DNA of 62,869 nt, taken from NCBI GenBank assembly GCA_017601145.1, contig JAFNIV010000007.1, forward strand, positions 1 through 62,869. The letters are read 5' to 3'. Position 1 is the stretch's first letter, and each line of letters opens with the position of its first letter. This document shows positions 1-10,491 of the stretch, piece by piece. The position numbers and the translations under genes were made by a program. The notes under the pieces were generated by a model. The model was given only the letters and a program-made list of their open reading frames with translations. It ran no database searches and was not told the DNA's origin. This stretch comes from Candidatus Brockarchaeota archaeon. Its GTDB lineage: Archaea > Thermoproteota > EX4484-205 > JAAOZO01.

Positions 1-121
1 TCCTTTTCCATTCAATGTTCTTCCATAAATCTTCCAAGATAGAGTTTAAGATTCTCATATAATCCTCTATAAGCTCATTCACCTCAAGATTATGAGGTAT
101 AGAGTATGCTTTAACTAACAA
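1..121 (-). CDS. tnpB: TnpB (IS607/IS605-type RNA-guided nuclease family), N-terminal fragment running off the left edge
   Basis: Reverse-strand translation from a TTG at 121 reads MLVKAYSIPHNLEVNELIEDYMRILNSILEDLWKNIEWKR, a typical archaeal TnpB N-terminus (Y.IPH.L.V..LI.DY...LN..L..IW..I.W). Confidence 0.7.
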   Translation of the reverse strand, partial: MLVKAYSIPHNLEVNELIEDYMRILNSILEDLWKNIEWKR

Positions 122-179
122 TCTTTTCGACTCCAAGAAGCTTCTTCGCCTCTTTGATTTTATAGAGTTTTTCTGACAT
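111..179 (-). pseudogene. tnpA: Remnant of IS607-type TnpA (MerR-like HTH serine recombinase N-terminus), 22 codons
   Basis: Reverse strand MSEKLYKIKEAKKLLGVEKIVS* resembles the MerR-like start of IS607 TnpA (Y.I.EAAKLLGV) and overlaps the tnpB start; the recombinase domain is missing. Confidence 0.6.
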
Positions 180-460
180 CAATATTCTTCTTCTACCAAT
201 TATTTAAGCATATCTATTTTGAAACTGCTGAAGGGGCAAAAAATACTCACTGTTTACTCTAATAACCTTAAATAACCTTAATCAGCTCAAGCTTCATAAA
301 AATTTAGCTTTTCAGCAATGTTTCTTAGTTTATTTTTTATACTTTAATTAACGAAAATATTATAAATATTAAGGCATAATTTCATTATTTAAGCATATTG
401 AAACATATTGAAAAAGTTTAAATATTCGTATATGAAATATTTCACGGTGAAAAGTTTGTT

Positions 461-2461
461 ATGTCTGTTAAAGAAGAAGTAAAATCCGGATTTACAAAAA
501 GAGCGATAATAGTCTCAGTAGTATTAACCATCCTAGGCTTCATAGTAAATACACTAACTTGGTGGGGAAATGGAATTTCTCTTGAACCTTTCTATGCCGG
601 TAGAGTTGGCTCAGGAATTTATCCCCCTTATGGGCTTGTGTTTTTACTAATGCTAGCTTCAGCTTGGTTAGGAGCACAAGGCTTCTCACTACAAGAAATA
701 GCTGTAATCACTACCGTAACTTTTGTAGCAGCTGATTCTCCATTTGTTGTAGGTGCCTTCTTGCAGTTCATCTTCGCGGGCACTTACTTAGCGCAGTCTA
801 ATCCAAATGTTGGAGCTTTGTTAAGCTTCTATCCTTCCTTCTGGACTCCTGGTCTAGATAAGTTGAACATTATTAATTCTGCATGGCAAGGAGGTGCAGT
901 AGTTCCATTAGAAACTATTCTTCCATATCTTACATTTTGGATCTTTATGGCATTCCTTTACATGGTTTTAATGCTCTTTCAGGCATCAATAATTCAGAAG
1001 CAGCTAGTAAAGAAAGAAAAGCTTCCGTTCCCAACAATAATTCCAATTAACGAACTATCTAATTCAATGAGAAAGGGAACGTTTACTACATTACTCAAGA
1101 ATTGGTGGTTCTTGGGCTCTCTCTTATTAGGTTCTTTCATTGGACTTATAGCATCTTTAAATTACATCTTAAAGTTTACTACAGTCTTCTTTGCTTATGG
1201 TCAATTTTACATGACACCACTTGCCAATTTCCTTACTTCAATATCTCAGAGTACAGTTGGAGGTTGGTGGATGTTGATTCCAGCCGATGTTGCAATTTTC
1301 TTCTTAGCTCCGTTAGACATATTGTATTCAATAGTAATATATGTTTTCTTATTACAAGTAGTATACCCTCTAGTTTTACTAAGTATTGGTGCGATAACTC
1401 CTGGTACTTATCCTGATTGGGGGGGACCTTTTCCATGGGTGCCTTTTAGCGTATATTGGGTACCTCTTGCACTTGGTATTTGGACAATTGTAATGGGTTA
1501 TAATACTTATAAAGAAAGCATATCTAAGGCCTTAAGTAAAACTTCAGAAACTGGAGAATATTCAGACTCCCTACTCTGGGGTGGTTTTGCGGTAACCATA
1601 CTTGTTTGGTTAGCAATTTGGGTAATATTCGGCGCTAATGTTATACTTTTGTTAATCTCTCTCATAGTTTGGCTAGTATATACACTTGGTATAACTGCAG
1701 TACATGGATACAGCGGAACCTGGGTTTCAGTTTATGGAGCTGGTACAACTGGAATGATTACTTGGGCTTCTGGCTCATACCTTGGAGTTTATCACATAGA
1801 CGGCACTGCTGCTAACACTAAGACTGCATGGGCAAACATGGCTGCTACAGCTATAACTGCAGATATGGGTGGCGTAATACAACAAAATACCCACCAAACT
1901 TGGGCTTACACTTCAACCTACGCTTTAGTAGATTCTACAAAGTGCAGAGACAAAGACATTTTTAACGCTCAATTGTTAGGCATTTTGCTAACTGCGCTTA
2001 TTGCAATGCCATTTGGGCTTTGGGTTGCGTTTGGAACTGGAGTAGGTAAACTTAAGGCTTGGGGCTTGGGCTCTGGTGCCAATATTACAGGTTGGCAAAT
2101 ACCTTTTGTTGTCTCAAACAGTACACCTCCTGCTGGCTATAACTTATATCAAGCAATCCTTGCTTTTATTCTGGTCGGAGTACTTATGTTTTTAAGAGCA
2201 AAATTTGCTTGGTTCTTCTTTAGTCCATACGCTATGTTCTTTTACTCTGGGATGTGGCTGTTGAATGCAGGAATAGCATTGGTAATAAAGTTAATATTTC
2301 TAAAGGTGCTAGGTGTAAAGTCATATGAAGAAATGGGTGTTCCTTTAGCAGTAGGCTTTTTAATAGGCCTTACTCTCTTTGCTACAATAGTAATGGGCCT
2401 AAATGCAATAATTTCATTGTTCGTAGCATCTCCAATCTCTGTTGGTCCAACAGGAGCATAA
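461..2461 (+). CDS. Multi-TM membrane protein, DUF6785/OPT-like transporter, subfamily A
   Basis: 666 aa, many TM segments; C-terminus (LRAKFAWFFFSPYAM...GVKSYEEMGVPLAVG) matches the paralogue at 31773-33869. Confidence 0.7.
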   Translation: MSVKEEVKSGFTKRAIIVSVVLTILGFIVNTLTWWGNGISLEPFYAGRVGSGIYPPYGLVFLLMLASAWLGAQGFSLQEIAVITTVTFVAADSPFVVGAFLQFIFAGTYLAQSNPNVGALLSFYPSFWTPGLDKLNIINSAWQGGAVVPLETILPYLTFWIFMAFLYMVLMLFQASIIQKQLVKKEKLPFPTIIPINELSNSMRKGTFTTLLKNWWFLGSLLLGSFIGLIASLNYILKFTTVFFAYGQFYMTPLANFLTSISQSTVGGWWMLIPADVAIFFLAPLDILYSIVIYVFLLQVVYPLVLLSIGAITPGTYPDWGGPFPWVPFSVYWVPLALGIWTIVMGYNTYKESISKALSKTSETGEYSDSLLWGGFAVTILVWLAIWVIFGANVILLLISLIVWLVYTLGITAVHGYSGTWVSVYGAGTTGMITWASGSYLGVYHIDGTAANTKTAWANMAATAITADMGGVIQQNTHQTWAYTSTYALVDSTKCRDKDIFNAQLLGILLTALIAMPFGLWVAFGTGVGKLKAWGLGSGANITGWQIPFVVSNSTPPAGYNLYQAILAFILVGVLMFLRAKFAWFFFSPYAMFFYSGMWLLNAGIALVIKLIFLKVLGVKSYEEMGVPLAVGFLIGLTLFATIVMGLNAIISLFVASPISVGPTGA

Positions 2462-2511
2462 AGGAAAGCTTTTTATTTTTTATTTTTTATTTTTACGGCG
2501 ATAGTGGAGAA

Positions 2512-5500
2512 ATGTTTTCTTCAAGTAGTACTAAAACAAAATCCTTCTTAGCATGTATTTTACTCGTTACTTTTCTTGTGTCTGTTACTAACTCTTTTGT
2601 AAAGGCTCAAGGTAACAAACCAAACGAAATAAAAATAGACTTAAACGAAATAAGAAAAACAGTTGATACTCTCATTAATTTTAAGTCAAGATTTTCGGGC
2701 TATGATGGATTTTATAAGACTACAGGATATATTCTAAACTTTACTAAATCTTTAGGGTTGCCATATGAGCTTGTAAACTTTACTCAAGTAGTGCCTCTTG
2801 ATACTGGTTCATATATATTAGTTGGAAATCAAAAGATAAGAGCATATTCTCTTTATCCAAACTTTGTAGCATTGGGACCTAATACAATTACTGGAAATCT
2901 AGTTTATGTAAAAGATGGGAGTTTCCAAGAAATCAATGGGTTAAACCTTAATGATAGTATTGCCTTAATCAACTTTAACTCGGGTAAAAATTGGATTAAT
3001 CTACTCCAACTAGGTGTTAAAGCTTTTATATTCATTGAACCTAACAACACTAACAAATACGAAGCATTATCGAAGATTTCTTCTTCTCCATTAAACATAA
3101 TCAGAGTTTATGTAACTCAAGAAGATGCAAAAATACTTCTAAACTACGTTGGGAAGGAAGTTCAAATATTTAATAACATTAAATGGGAAAACGTTATTAT
3201 ACCTGATATCCTTATAAAAGTTAAAGGCGAAGAAGAAAAAAATGTAATTCTTTTAGTCGTTCATTATGATTCTGCTTCTGTAGTGCCTTCTATCTCTCCA
3301 GGTGCTAACGATGCTGTTAACGTAGCATATGCGTTAGAGCTTCTAAAGAGCATAGTGGAAAACAACATAAAACCAAAAAATTCAATCTGGTTTTTGTTTG
3401 TAGGAGGCCATTATCAAGCTTTAAGTGGACCTAGAATGTTTGTAGAAAAATATTTGTTTAACAATCCTTCTATAGGAACTTCTATTTTTCCCTATTTGGC
3501 AATTGGCATAGACATTTCAGATGGTTCGCCAAAAGTTAATCCAGTTGTCTCAGGCTATTTTTATTCTCTTGCTTCATCTTACTTGCAAAATAAGATTTCG
3601 ACACTAAGTTTTACAGTAACTAGCTTAATAAATAGTTTAAAGCAAAATAACCCTGATCTCTATAACATAGTTAGAAGTTATGAGCTTGATAGCCTTACTG
3701 GATTTCAAGTTTCAGGCTCTTCTCCTTCGTATCCTTCTGGTTTTTCCTTTAGGTACATACTTGATACAGAACCATTTGAAGCTGCAGGTTTGTTGTCATT
3801 TTCTTTTGTAACTCTCTACGATCTTAGAAATAGTTTCTTTACACCTGGTGATATTAGTGTTAATTATGGCAATGTAATTCCTCAAATAGAGTTTATAAAC
3901 TACGTTTTAAGTGGTATAATATTAAGTCCAATAGAAAAGATCTACTCAGGTAGTTGGAGTGATTTAACCCCTACAAGGATAGGGTCTGCCTATACCAGCA
4001 TTGGTTTCTCAACGTTAAACGTTGTTTCTGTCGTTTACGATCCTACAAAACCTGGTTTGTACTCTGTAGTAAACGGGTCTATAGTAACTGTTTCAAATTC
4101 TTTGGATCCCTTTAGCCTAATGATAGCTAAATCAAATTCAACTGGAGTTGCAACTTTCTATGGTCTTAGACCCGCAACAGAGGCTGCGACTACTGTATAT
4201 TACTCGGTTAAGTCTTTTGTTTTATCTAAAAATAACGAAATAATCTTTGCTCCTGATTCCGGAATTCATGGATCTCAAGTTTATCCTAGATCTGTATCTC
4301 TCTTATATTATCCCACAACAGTAAGGACTGTTCTTTTTAAGTCTAGTTCCATAGTTATTCCAAAAATAATAATTCCTAATACTCTTCAGGCTCCATATTC
4401 TTCTAGCTCTCTTTTTGCTTCTTCTAACTCTTATTCTTCAGTTCTTATGTCGTATGCCGGTTATGAAACGCCAATTCCTGTACAACTTTCATCTTTTAGT
4501 CTACCAAATTATGCTCCCCTAGAATCATGGCATTTTGAGTTTGACCCATTTACTTCAAATCTAGTATTTTTTGCTCCAACAAATGTAACTTTTGGCCTCG
4601 TTGTTCGTGTATCTTCACTTGGTTATTTATATGGAATTTTCGTGAACTATTCAAAAGAAACAGATAGTGAAAATGGGTATTATTTTAGTAATGCTGGTTC
4701 TCTCATGATTGTAGACAATGGCTTACTTGGAGTGCTTCATGATTCTTGGTTAATTTCTGAAGAAAGATACAAGAAACAAATTTCTGCTGATGTAATTAAC
4801 CCTGTTACAATGTCAGAAATTACAACTGGTTTTGCACTCATTAATAGTTCAGTTCGCAGTCTCTTAAACAAAGATTTTTCTTCTAGCGTTTCTTTGGGGG
4901 TTGTTGCTTCTGGTTTTTCGTTGAAAGCTTATTCTTCCACCCTTTATGTCCTTAAAGATGCTGTAGGTAGCGTAATAATAACATTTGCACTAGCCATTCC
5001 ATTTATTTTGTTGTTTACTTCATTAGTTTATGGCTTAACAAGAGGATATAAAAGTATAATGTTTACTTTCTTATGTTCTGCTCTGGTTTCTTTAGCTTTA
5101 GCAGTTTCTCATCCTGGATTTAAGCTTGTAGCCAATGTTCCTGCTATATTTGTTGGCGTTCTGCTTGTTTCTCTTGTTATACCTGCTCTTGTTTTTCTAT
5201 TTTCTAATTTTTCTGAAGGTTTGAGCGAGCTTAGAAAAAAAGTATTCGGTGAACACTTTCTCGAGAGAAGTGGGTTTGATGTTTCTTTATCAGCAGTAAC
5301 AGTAAGTGTAGGAAACATGAGAAAACGTCCATTAAGAACTATTTTAACTTTAACTTCTATTGTTCTCATAAGTTTTGCATTAGCTTCATTAACTTCTTTT
5401 AGCGAAGTTAAAGTTTTTAACGTTATGGAAAGTAAAACAAGCTATCCATTAAATGGGATATTAATAAAAACTCCAAATTTTTATCCTCTTGATAAAGAAG

Positions 5501-7020
5501 CCATAAAACTTCTTCCACTGTTTCTAACTAATTCAAGCGTGTATTTTCCAAGATTTTGGGTGTACTTCCCTGCTAGCTTTCAACAATCTGGAGTACCTGG
5601 TACGATTAATGTATTGTTTAACAATAAATCTACTGGAATCTATGCTGCTGTTGGAATAAATACACAAGAAATCTTAGAATATTCTTATTTGTATAAGTCG
5701 CTGTTTAAAACAAATGGTTCTCTGTCTATTAACTACTCTTTAGCTTCATTACAAAATTCAGTTTTTATTCCATATACAATTGCTGGCTACTTAAACTCCT
5801 CAGGTGATTTAAGACTTGGCTCCTGCTTATCTATTGATGGAATTCAGTATATCCTAGCCGGTGTTTATAACGAAACAGAAGCACTAAGAAACCTAAAAGA
5901 TGCAGATGGCTTTTCAGATTTGCTTCCGATAGATTATTCGGTTTCAACGCAACAACAGTCTTTTTCGTTTAGTCAAATGTCCTGGAGCTCAATAGTAATT
6001 GTTAACTCAAAGTCTGTCGAGCATGTTCCTGAGGCTTGTTTAACAAGTGTTTTTATACCTGTAAAAGGTTCTTTTAATGAAAAAAGGCTAATTAATTCTG
6101 TTGAGTCATTATTCACAGCTTACGATAGTCTAAATATCTACTTGGTATCAAATGGTACAGTTTACACCTTCTCGAAAAGGAATGCTCAATCTATTTTTGG
6201 ATTTCAGTACATTATTATTCCTTTAATAATAGCAGGACTAATTACAATGTCAACTGTACTTGGAGGAATAATGGAGCGAGTAAAAGAGTCAATGATATAT
6301 AGTAGTGTTGGTCTTGCTCCATTACAAATAGGTTATATGTTCTTAACAGAAAACGTTGTTTATGCTATAGTTGGAGGCGTTCTCGGGTATCTCTTAGGAT
6401 TGTTGTCTTCTCATTACTTAAGACTTTTTGGAATACTTGAAAATGTAGGGATTAACTACTCATCTTCTTCTGTAATAATTTCAATTGGTATAGTTATAGC
6501 TCTAGTTCTTTTGGCTTCAATATATCCTATTCATCAAGTTGCTTTACTTATAACGCCTTCTCTAGAAAGAAAATGGCGAATAACGACAAAACCAAAGGGG
6601 GATGAATGGGAGGTCCCAATTCCCTTTAGAGTAAAAGAAGAAGAAAGCTTACTTGGTCTAATTTACTTCCTTAAAGAGTATCTCTGGAACAAACGTGCAG
6701 AAAGGACAGGAAGTTTCACAGTTGAAGAATTGGGATCTTCTAAAGAAGAGTCGGGATATTCTATTTCAGCAAAAGTTTGGTTAGCTCCATATGAACAAGA
6801 CATTCATCAAGAAGTATTTTTAAACTTCACAAAAAGTAAGACTGAACAACGCTATATTACTAGCCTTAAAATATTAAGGATTTCTGGACCTTATGAATCA
6901 TGGGTTAGGTTTAACTATTCTTTTGTGGATGAAATAAGGAAGCAACTGTTGGTCTGGAATTTGATGAATCCAGAGCAATCAAAAATTTATATTCAAAAAG
7001 CAAAAGGTGAACTAAAATGA
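2512..7020 (+). CDS. Secreted M28-peptidase-like domain fused to FtsX/MacB-type permease
   Basis: 1502 aa; signal peptide; M28-like HYDS...PGANDAVNVA...GGHYQALSGP; FtsX-like MRKRPLRTILT plus C-terminal TM cluster; paralogue at 24367-28965. Confidence 0.75.
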   Translation: MFSSSSTKTKSFLACILLVTFLVSVTNSFVKAQGNKPNEIKIDLNEIRKTVDTLINFKSRFSGYDGFYKTTGYILNFTKSLGLPYELVNFTQVVPLDTGSYILVGNQKIRAYSLYPNFVALGPNTITGNLVYVKDGSFQEINGLNLNDSIALINFNSGKNWINLLQLGVKAFIFIEPNNTNKYEALSKISSSPLNIIRVYVTQEDAKILLNYVGKEVQIFNNIKWENVIIPDILIKVKGEEEKNVILLVVHYDSASVVPSISPGANDAVNVAYALELLKSIVENNIKPKNSIWFLFVGGHYQALSGPRMFVEKYLFNNPSIGTSIFPYLAIGIDISDGSPKVNPVVSGYFYSLASSYLQNKISTLSFTVTSLINSLKQNNPDLYNIVRSYELDSLTGFQVSGSSPSYPSGFSFRYILDTEPFEAAGLLSFSFVTLYDLRNSFFTPGDISVNYGNVIPQIEFINYVLSGIILSPIEKIYSGSWSDLTPTRIGSAYTSIGFSTLNVVSVVYDPTKPGLYSVVNGSIVTVSNSLDPFSLMIAKSNSTGVATFYGLRPATEAATTVYYSVKSFVLSKNNEIIFAPDSGIHGSQVYPRSVSLLYYPTTVRTVLFKSSSIVIPKIIIPNTLQAPYSSSSLFASSNSYSSVLMSYAGYETPIPVQLSSFSLPNYAPLESWHFEFDPFTSNLVFFAPTNVTFGLVVRVSSLGYLYGIFVNYSKETDSENGYYFSNAGSLMIVDNGLLGVLHDSWLISEERYKKQISADVINPVTMSEITTGFALINSSVRSLLNKDFSSSVSLGVVASGFSLKAYSSTLYVLKDAVGSVIITFALAIPFILLFTSLVYGLTRGYKSIMFTFLCSALVSLALAVSHPGFKLVANVPAIFVGVLLVSLVIPALVFLFSNFSEGLSELRKKVFGEHFLERSGFDVSLSAVTVSVGNMRKRPLRTILTLTSIVLISFALASLTSFSEVKVFNVMESKTSYPLNGILIKTPNFYPLDKEAIKLLPLFLTNSSVYFPRFWVYFPASFQQSGVPGTINVLFNNKSTGIYAAVGINTQEILEYSYLYKSLFKTNGSLSINYSLASLQNSVFIPYTIAGYLNSSGDLRLGSCLSIDGIQYILAGVYNETEALRNLKDADGFSDLLPIDYSVSTQQQSFSFSQMSWSSIVIVNSKSVEHVPEACLTSVFIPVKGSFNEKRLINSVESLFTAYDSLNIYLVSNGTVYTFSKRNAQSIFGFQYIIIPLIIAGLITMSTVLGGIMERVKESMIYSSVGLAPLQIGYMFLTENVVYAIVGGVLGYLLGLLSSHYLRLFGILENVGINYSSSSVIISIGIVIALVLLASIYPIHQVALLITPSLERKWRITTKPKGDEWEVPIPFRVKEEESLLGLIYFLKEYLWNKRAERTGSFTVEELGSSKEESGYSISAKVWLAPYEQDIHQEVFLNFTKSKTEQRYITSLKILRISGPYESWVRFNYSFVDEIRKQLLVWNLMNPEQSKIYIQKAKGELK

Positions 7021-8942
7021 GTCTAGAAGATAAAAATTCAAAGTCGAAAGAAAAAGTTGGAATTCCTGGTTTAACTGTAGTTTCAGTGATGGCAGTTCTC
7101 TTTGGTTTAATTACACTTAGCCCTGCCATAATTTATCTGTACTTAGCCGTAGGATCTCTTGGAGGTACTGAACGGTTTATTCCAGTGTTTGTAACTCTTC
7201 TACTATTTACTGAAGTAGGAAGAATAGTTAGAAGATATGTGACTACTCAAGAAGCTTACGTAATTTATTTTATGCTCGAAATATTTGCACTTTGGCTTGC
7301 TTCAGGAGGTTTGTTTGGAGGTTTTATAATAAACTACTACTACCGTAATGCGCCGTATACTGTAATGTATGGTATAGCTAGTAAGCTTCCATACTGGTTT
7401 TCTCCCCCTTTAAACAGCCCAGGACCTCTAAACAGAACTTTCATTTCTCCAGACTGGTCGATTCCAATACTAGTTGCTTTAATTTCGATGTTTTCAGGTT
7501 TGTTGATAGATTTTGGACTTTCATTTATAACAACAATGGTTTACATTGATATCGAAAACCTGCCATTTCCAGTTGCACCAATCGATGTTCAGGCAATTTC
7601 TACACTAACTGAAAGAACTCCCGAGAAGATAATGTACTTTTCATTTGCAGCAATAATTAGCTTAATTTACGAATTTCTTATTTATGGCATTCCTAATTTA
7701 ACAGATGCCTTTCTAGGTACAAGAATTGTTTTTATTCCATACCCTTGGGTGGATTTAACCTCAATAGTAGAACGTTTCTTACCTGGTGCTATTTTTGGCC
7801 TAAGTACAGACATCGCTGCTTATGTAGTAGGGTGGCTTATTCCATTTAACGTTTGTGTTTGGTTATTCATTGGCTCTATATCTATTTGGGTTTTTGGGAA
7901 CTTCTTAGCGTTGAACGTTAAGTTACCATATTTCGAACTTTGGCAAAAAGAATGGATGCCTGGTGTTAGTATGCAATGGTGGTATCAAAGAGCAACTTAT
8001 GACCTTTGGGCAAGTCCACTTGTTGGACTTACAATCGGACTTAGTTTAGCAGTTTTCGTAAAATCTTCAAGAAGTATAGTGAATGCCTTTAAGTCACTTT
8101 CTAGACTATCAAAGGAGAAACTTAAGACTTCTTATCTTCCACTTCATTGGATAATTGCGATGATGGTAATTGGAAGTTTAACAGGCTTTGCCTTAGCTAC
8201 AACTTTAGTTCCAAACCTCTGGTTTGTTTGGCTTATATCTTGGATTGTCCTTCCTCCATTACAAGGTTTCTTAGGCGCTAGAGCTGTTGGTGAGACTGGA
8301 CTTACAGTACAAATACCATATGTTCAGCAAGCCCTTTTAATCCCATTCACACCTCCTGGTGATCCAGTACCATGGGTTGTTCCACTGAATGCTTCAAGTT
8401 CAGCTGGTATAATAACCCATAGAATTAAAGTTGCTAAACTTCTTAACGTAAACCCGCTAGACTATTATAAAGCCTATGTAATATTCTTTCCTTTAGCGAT
8501 TATTGTTAGTTTTATCTTTTGGTCAATCTTTTGGTCAATGGCTCCGATTCCTTCTTCTTTTTATCCATGGACTACAATACAATGGCCTGTTAGTTCGCTA
8601 TACTTTTCTCTCTGGGTTGTTAGAGCAGAGCAAATCTTTAAAGTAGACCTCATAGTCGTAACATCGATCATAGCATTTTTTGCTTCTTTCCTATCAAACT
8701 ACTTTACGTTCTTTTCTCCAATAGGTTTGCTTTCTGGCATGGGTACATTGCCGCCCTCAGCAACTTCTTTGTTTATAGGAGCTTTGCTAGGTAAGTATCT
8801 TGAAAAAAGAATAGGCAAAGAGAGATGGGACGTTCTAAGATCTGTCTTGATCGCAGGAATCTTTGCAGGGTTAGCTTTAGCTTTAGCGATTGCTATGGGT
8901 CTAACTATACTAGGGAAAATTATAACTTCAAAGCCTTTCTAG
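7017..8942 (+). CDS. Multi-TM membrane protein, DUF6784/DUF6785 OPT-like transporter, subfamily B
   Basis: 641 aa; shares LSPAIIYLYLAVG and other blocks with the 29080-31038 product; 4-nt overlap with the upstream gene. Confidence 0.7.
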   Translation: MSLEDKNSKSKEKVGIPGLTVVSVMAVLFGLITLSPAIIYLYLAVGSLGGTERFIPVFVTLLLFTEVGRIVRRYVTTQEAYVIYFMLEIFALWLASGGLFGGFIINYYYRNAPYTVMYGIASKLPYWFSPPLNSPGPLNRTFISPDWSIPILVALISMFSGLLIDFGLSFITTMVYIDIENLPFPVAPIDVQAISTLTERTPEKIMYFSFAAIISLIYEFLIYGIPNLTDAFLGTRIVFIPYPWVDLTSIVERFLPGAIFGLSTDIAAYVVGWLIPFNVCVWLFIGSISIWVFGNFLALNVKLPYFELWQKEWMPGVSMQWWYQRATYDLWASPLVGLTIGLSLAVFVKSSRSIVNAFKSLSRLSKEKLKTSYLPLHWIIAMMVIGSLTGFALATTLVPNLWFVWLISWIVLPPLQGFLGARAVGETGLTVQIPYVQQALLIPFTPPGDPVPWVVPLNASSSAGIITHRIKVAKLLNVNPLDYYKAYVIFFPLAIIVSFIFWSIFWSMAPIPSSFYPWTTIQWPVSSLYFSLWVVRAEQIFKVDLIVVTSIIAFFASFLSNYFTFFSPIGLLSGMGTLPPSATSLFIGALLGKYLEKRIGKERWDVLRSVLIAGIFAGLALALAIAMGLTILGKIITSKPF

Positions 8943-8989
8943 TAACGTAACATTTTTATTTATAACTTTTAGCTATCTCTCAAGAGAAA

Positions 8990-9853
8990 TTGTCTTTTTG
9001 TATTCTTACTCATAAACCAAAGAGTCATTTTGTTGTAAACGTTTCTAACTCGTTTAGAAAAAAGGGTTATGCCGTAAGCGTTGTAGACTTTAAAAATGTT
9101 GCAGTAAAAATAGAAAAAAATAACATAAGCGTTTTTGATAAAAAGAGTGGAAAAGATCTTCTTAAGTTTGATGCCGTACTTGCAAGACCAATGGAAGCTA
9201 TAGATCTGATGCTGTTTGCTTTCTCAATAAATGTTCTTTTTATTTTAAAAGAAAGTAAAGTGCCTGTTGTCAACGATCCAATTTCTTATGTTTATGGTTC
9301 AAACAAATTAACAGAATACATCTTATTGACTCGAATGAATCTGAGTATTCCAACTACTTTTTCAGCCATTAATGAGGTTAATCCATTTATTTACATTAAC
9401 CAAGATAGACTAATTTTAAAACCAATTTGTGGTTCAAGAGGATTTGGTGTAATGGAAATAAAAAGAAGAGAAAAGTTTCATCTAAGTAAAAATGAAGTCC
9501 CAATATTTCAAAACTTTGTTAGAGGCGGAAACTTTGATATAAGGCTACTAGTTGTAAACAAGAACGTAGTTAGTTCAATGATTAGGTTTTCCACTAGCTC
9601 AAGAACCAACATAAGTACTGGTGGAAAGCCTATGAAATACGAGGCTCCAGAAGAAATAAAGAAATTGGCAATAGATGCTTCTGTTGCAATTCATTCATCT
9701 ATTGCTGGAGTTGATGTTGCAATTGACAAAGATGGTACTCCTTATATTCTTGAAGTTAATACTCAGCCAGATTTTATTGGTTTGCAATCTGTTTCTGACA
9801 TTAATATAGCGGATGCTATAGTTGATGGTTTTTTGGAGGCTGTAAAGCTTTGA
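8990..9853 (+). CDS. RimK-like ATP-grasp ligase (CofF-like candidate)
   Basis: ATP-grasp features: LILKPICGSRGFGV, FVRGGNFDIRLLVV, GVDVAIDKDGTPYILEVNTQPDFIG. TTG start. Confidence 0.75.
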   Translation: MSFCILTHKPKSHFVVNVSNSFRKKGYAVSVVDFKNVAVKIEKNNISVFDKKSGKDLLKFDAVLARPMEAIDLMLFAFSINVLFILKESKVPVVNDPISYVYGSNKLTEYILLTRMNLSIPTTFSAINEVNPFIYINQDRLILKPICGSRGFGVMEIKRREKFHLSKNEVPIFQNFVRGGNFDIRLLVVNKNVVSSMIRFSTSSRTNISTGGKPMKYEAPEEIKKLAIDASVAIHSSIAGVDVAIDKDGTPYILEVNTQPDFIGLQSVSDINIADAIVDGFLEAVKL

Positions 9854-10491
9854 GTAGTGTTACAGTGGGAATATTTGGATATCCTTGGAAGCTTGGGAAT
9901 GAAAAATGGCCTGAAGAACTTGACTTAGGTGGAAAAAAAGTTCTCTCTTACTTACTTGAAAAAGTAAGTGACATAAGCGACGAAGTAATCGTTGTTGCTT
10001 CTTCTCAAAGTCAAGCTTCATTGATTCAAGAAATAATGGAGTCTGAAGGTTTCTTTGAAGCAAAAGATTTCATTTTAGATTCTTCCGGAAACGTTCTAGA
10101 GATGACTATAAAACTAATTCAATCTGCAAAAGGTGAAAAAATCCTTGTTGTACCTTCTTCTTCTCCATTTCTTCCTACTGAAGTTATAATGCTCCTTCTA
10201 GACCTGCTGGAAGGAAGAGATGGTGTTTTTCTTAGAGATAAACTTGGAAACCTATACAAGCGCCTATTTTCTTTAAGAAAAGAGACATCTCTAGAAGCTA
10301 TTACTTTTGAAAAGGAAGTTAATAGAGATCTAAAAGACATTCCTATAAAGCTAAAGAAGACAATGGCTATTTCATGGAACGCTGTCTCTTCTTTAGACCC
10401 ATTGCATCTTTCATATTTTTTAATTGCTACTGAGGAAGATTACTTTTCTGCAAAAAAGTTACTTTCAAAGGTGAAGAAAGGATTTGAGTGA
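9850..10491 (+). CDS. MobA/CofC-like nucleotidyltransferase-fold protein
   Basis: GIFGYPWKLGNEKWPEELDLGGKKVLSYLLEKV...VVPSSSPFLPTEVI resembles an NTP-transferase fold; overlaps both neighbours. Confidence 0.45.
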   Translation: MSSVTVGIFGYPWKLGNEKWPEELDLGGKKVLSYLLEKVSDISDEVIVVASSQSQASLIQEIMESEGFFEAKDFILDSSGNVLEMTIKLIQSAKGEKILVVPSSSPFLPTEVIMLLLDLLEGRDGVFLRDKLGNLYKRLFSLRKETSLEAITFEKEVNRDLKDIPIKLKKTMAISWNAVSSLDPLHLSYFLIATEEDYFSAKKLLSKVKKGFE

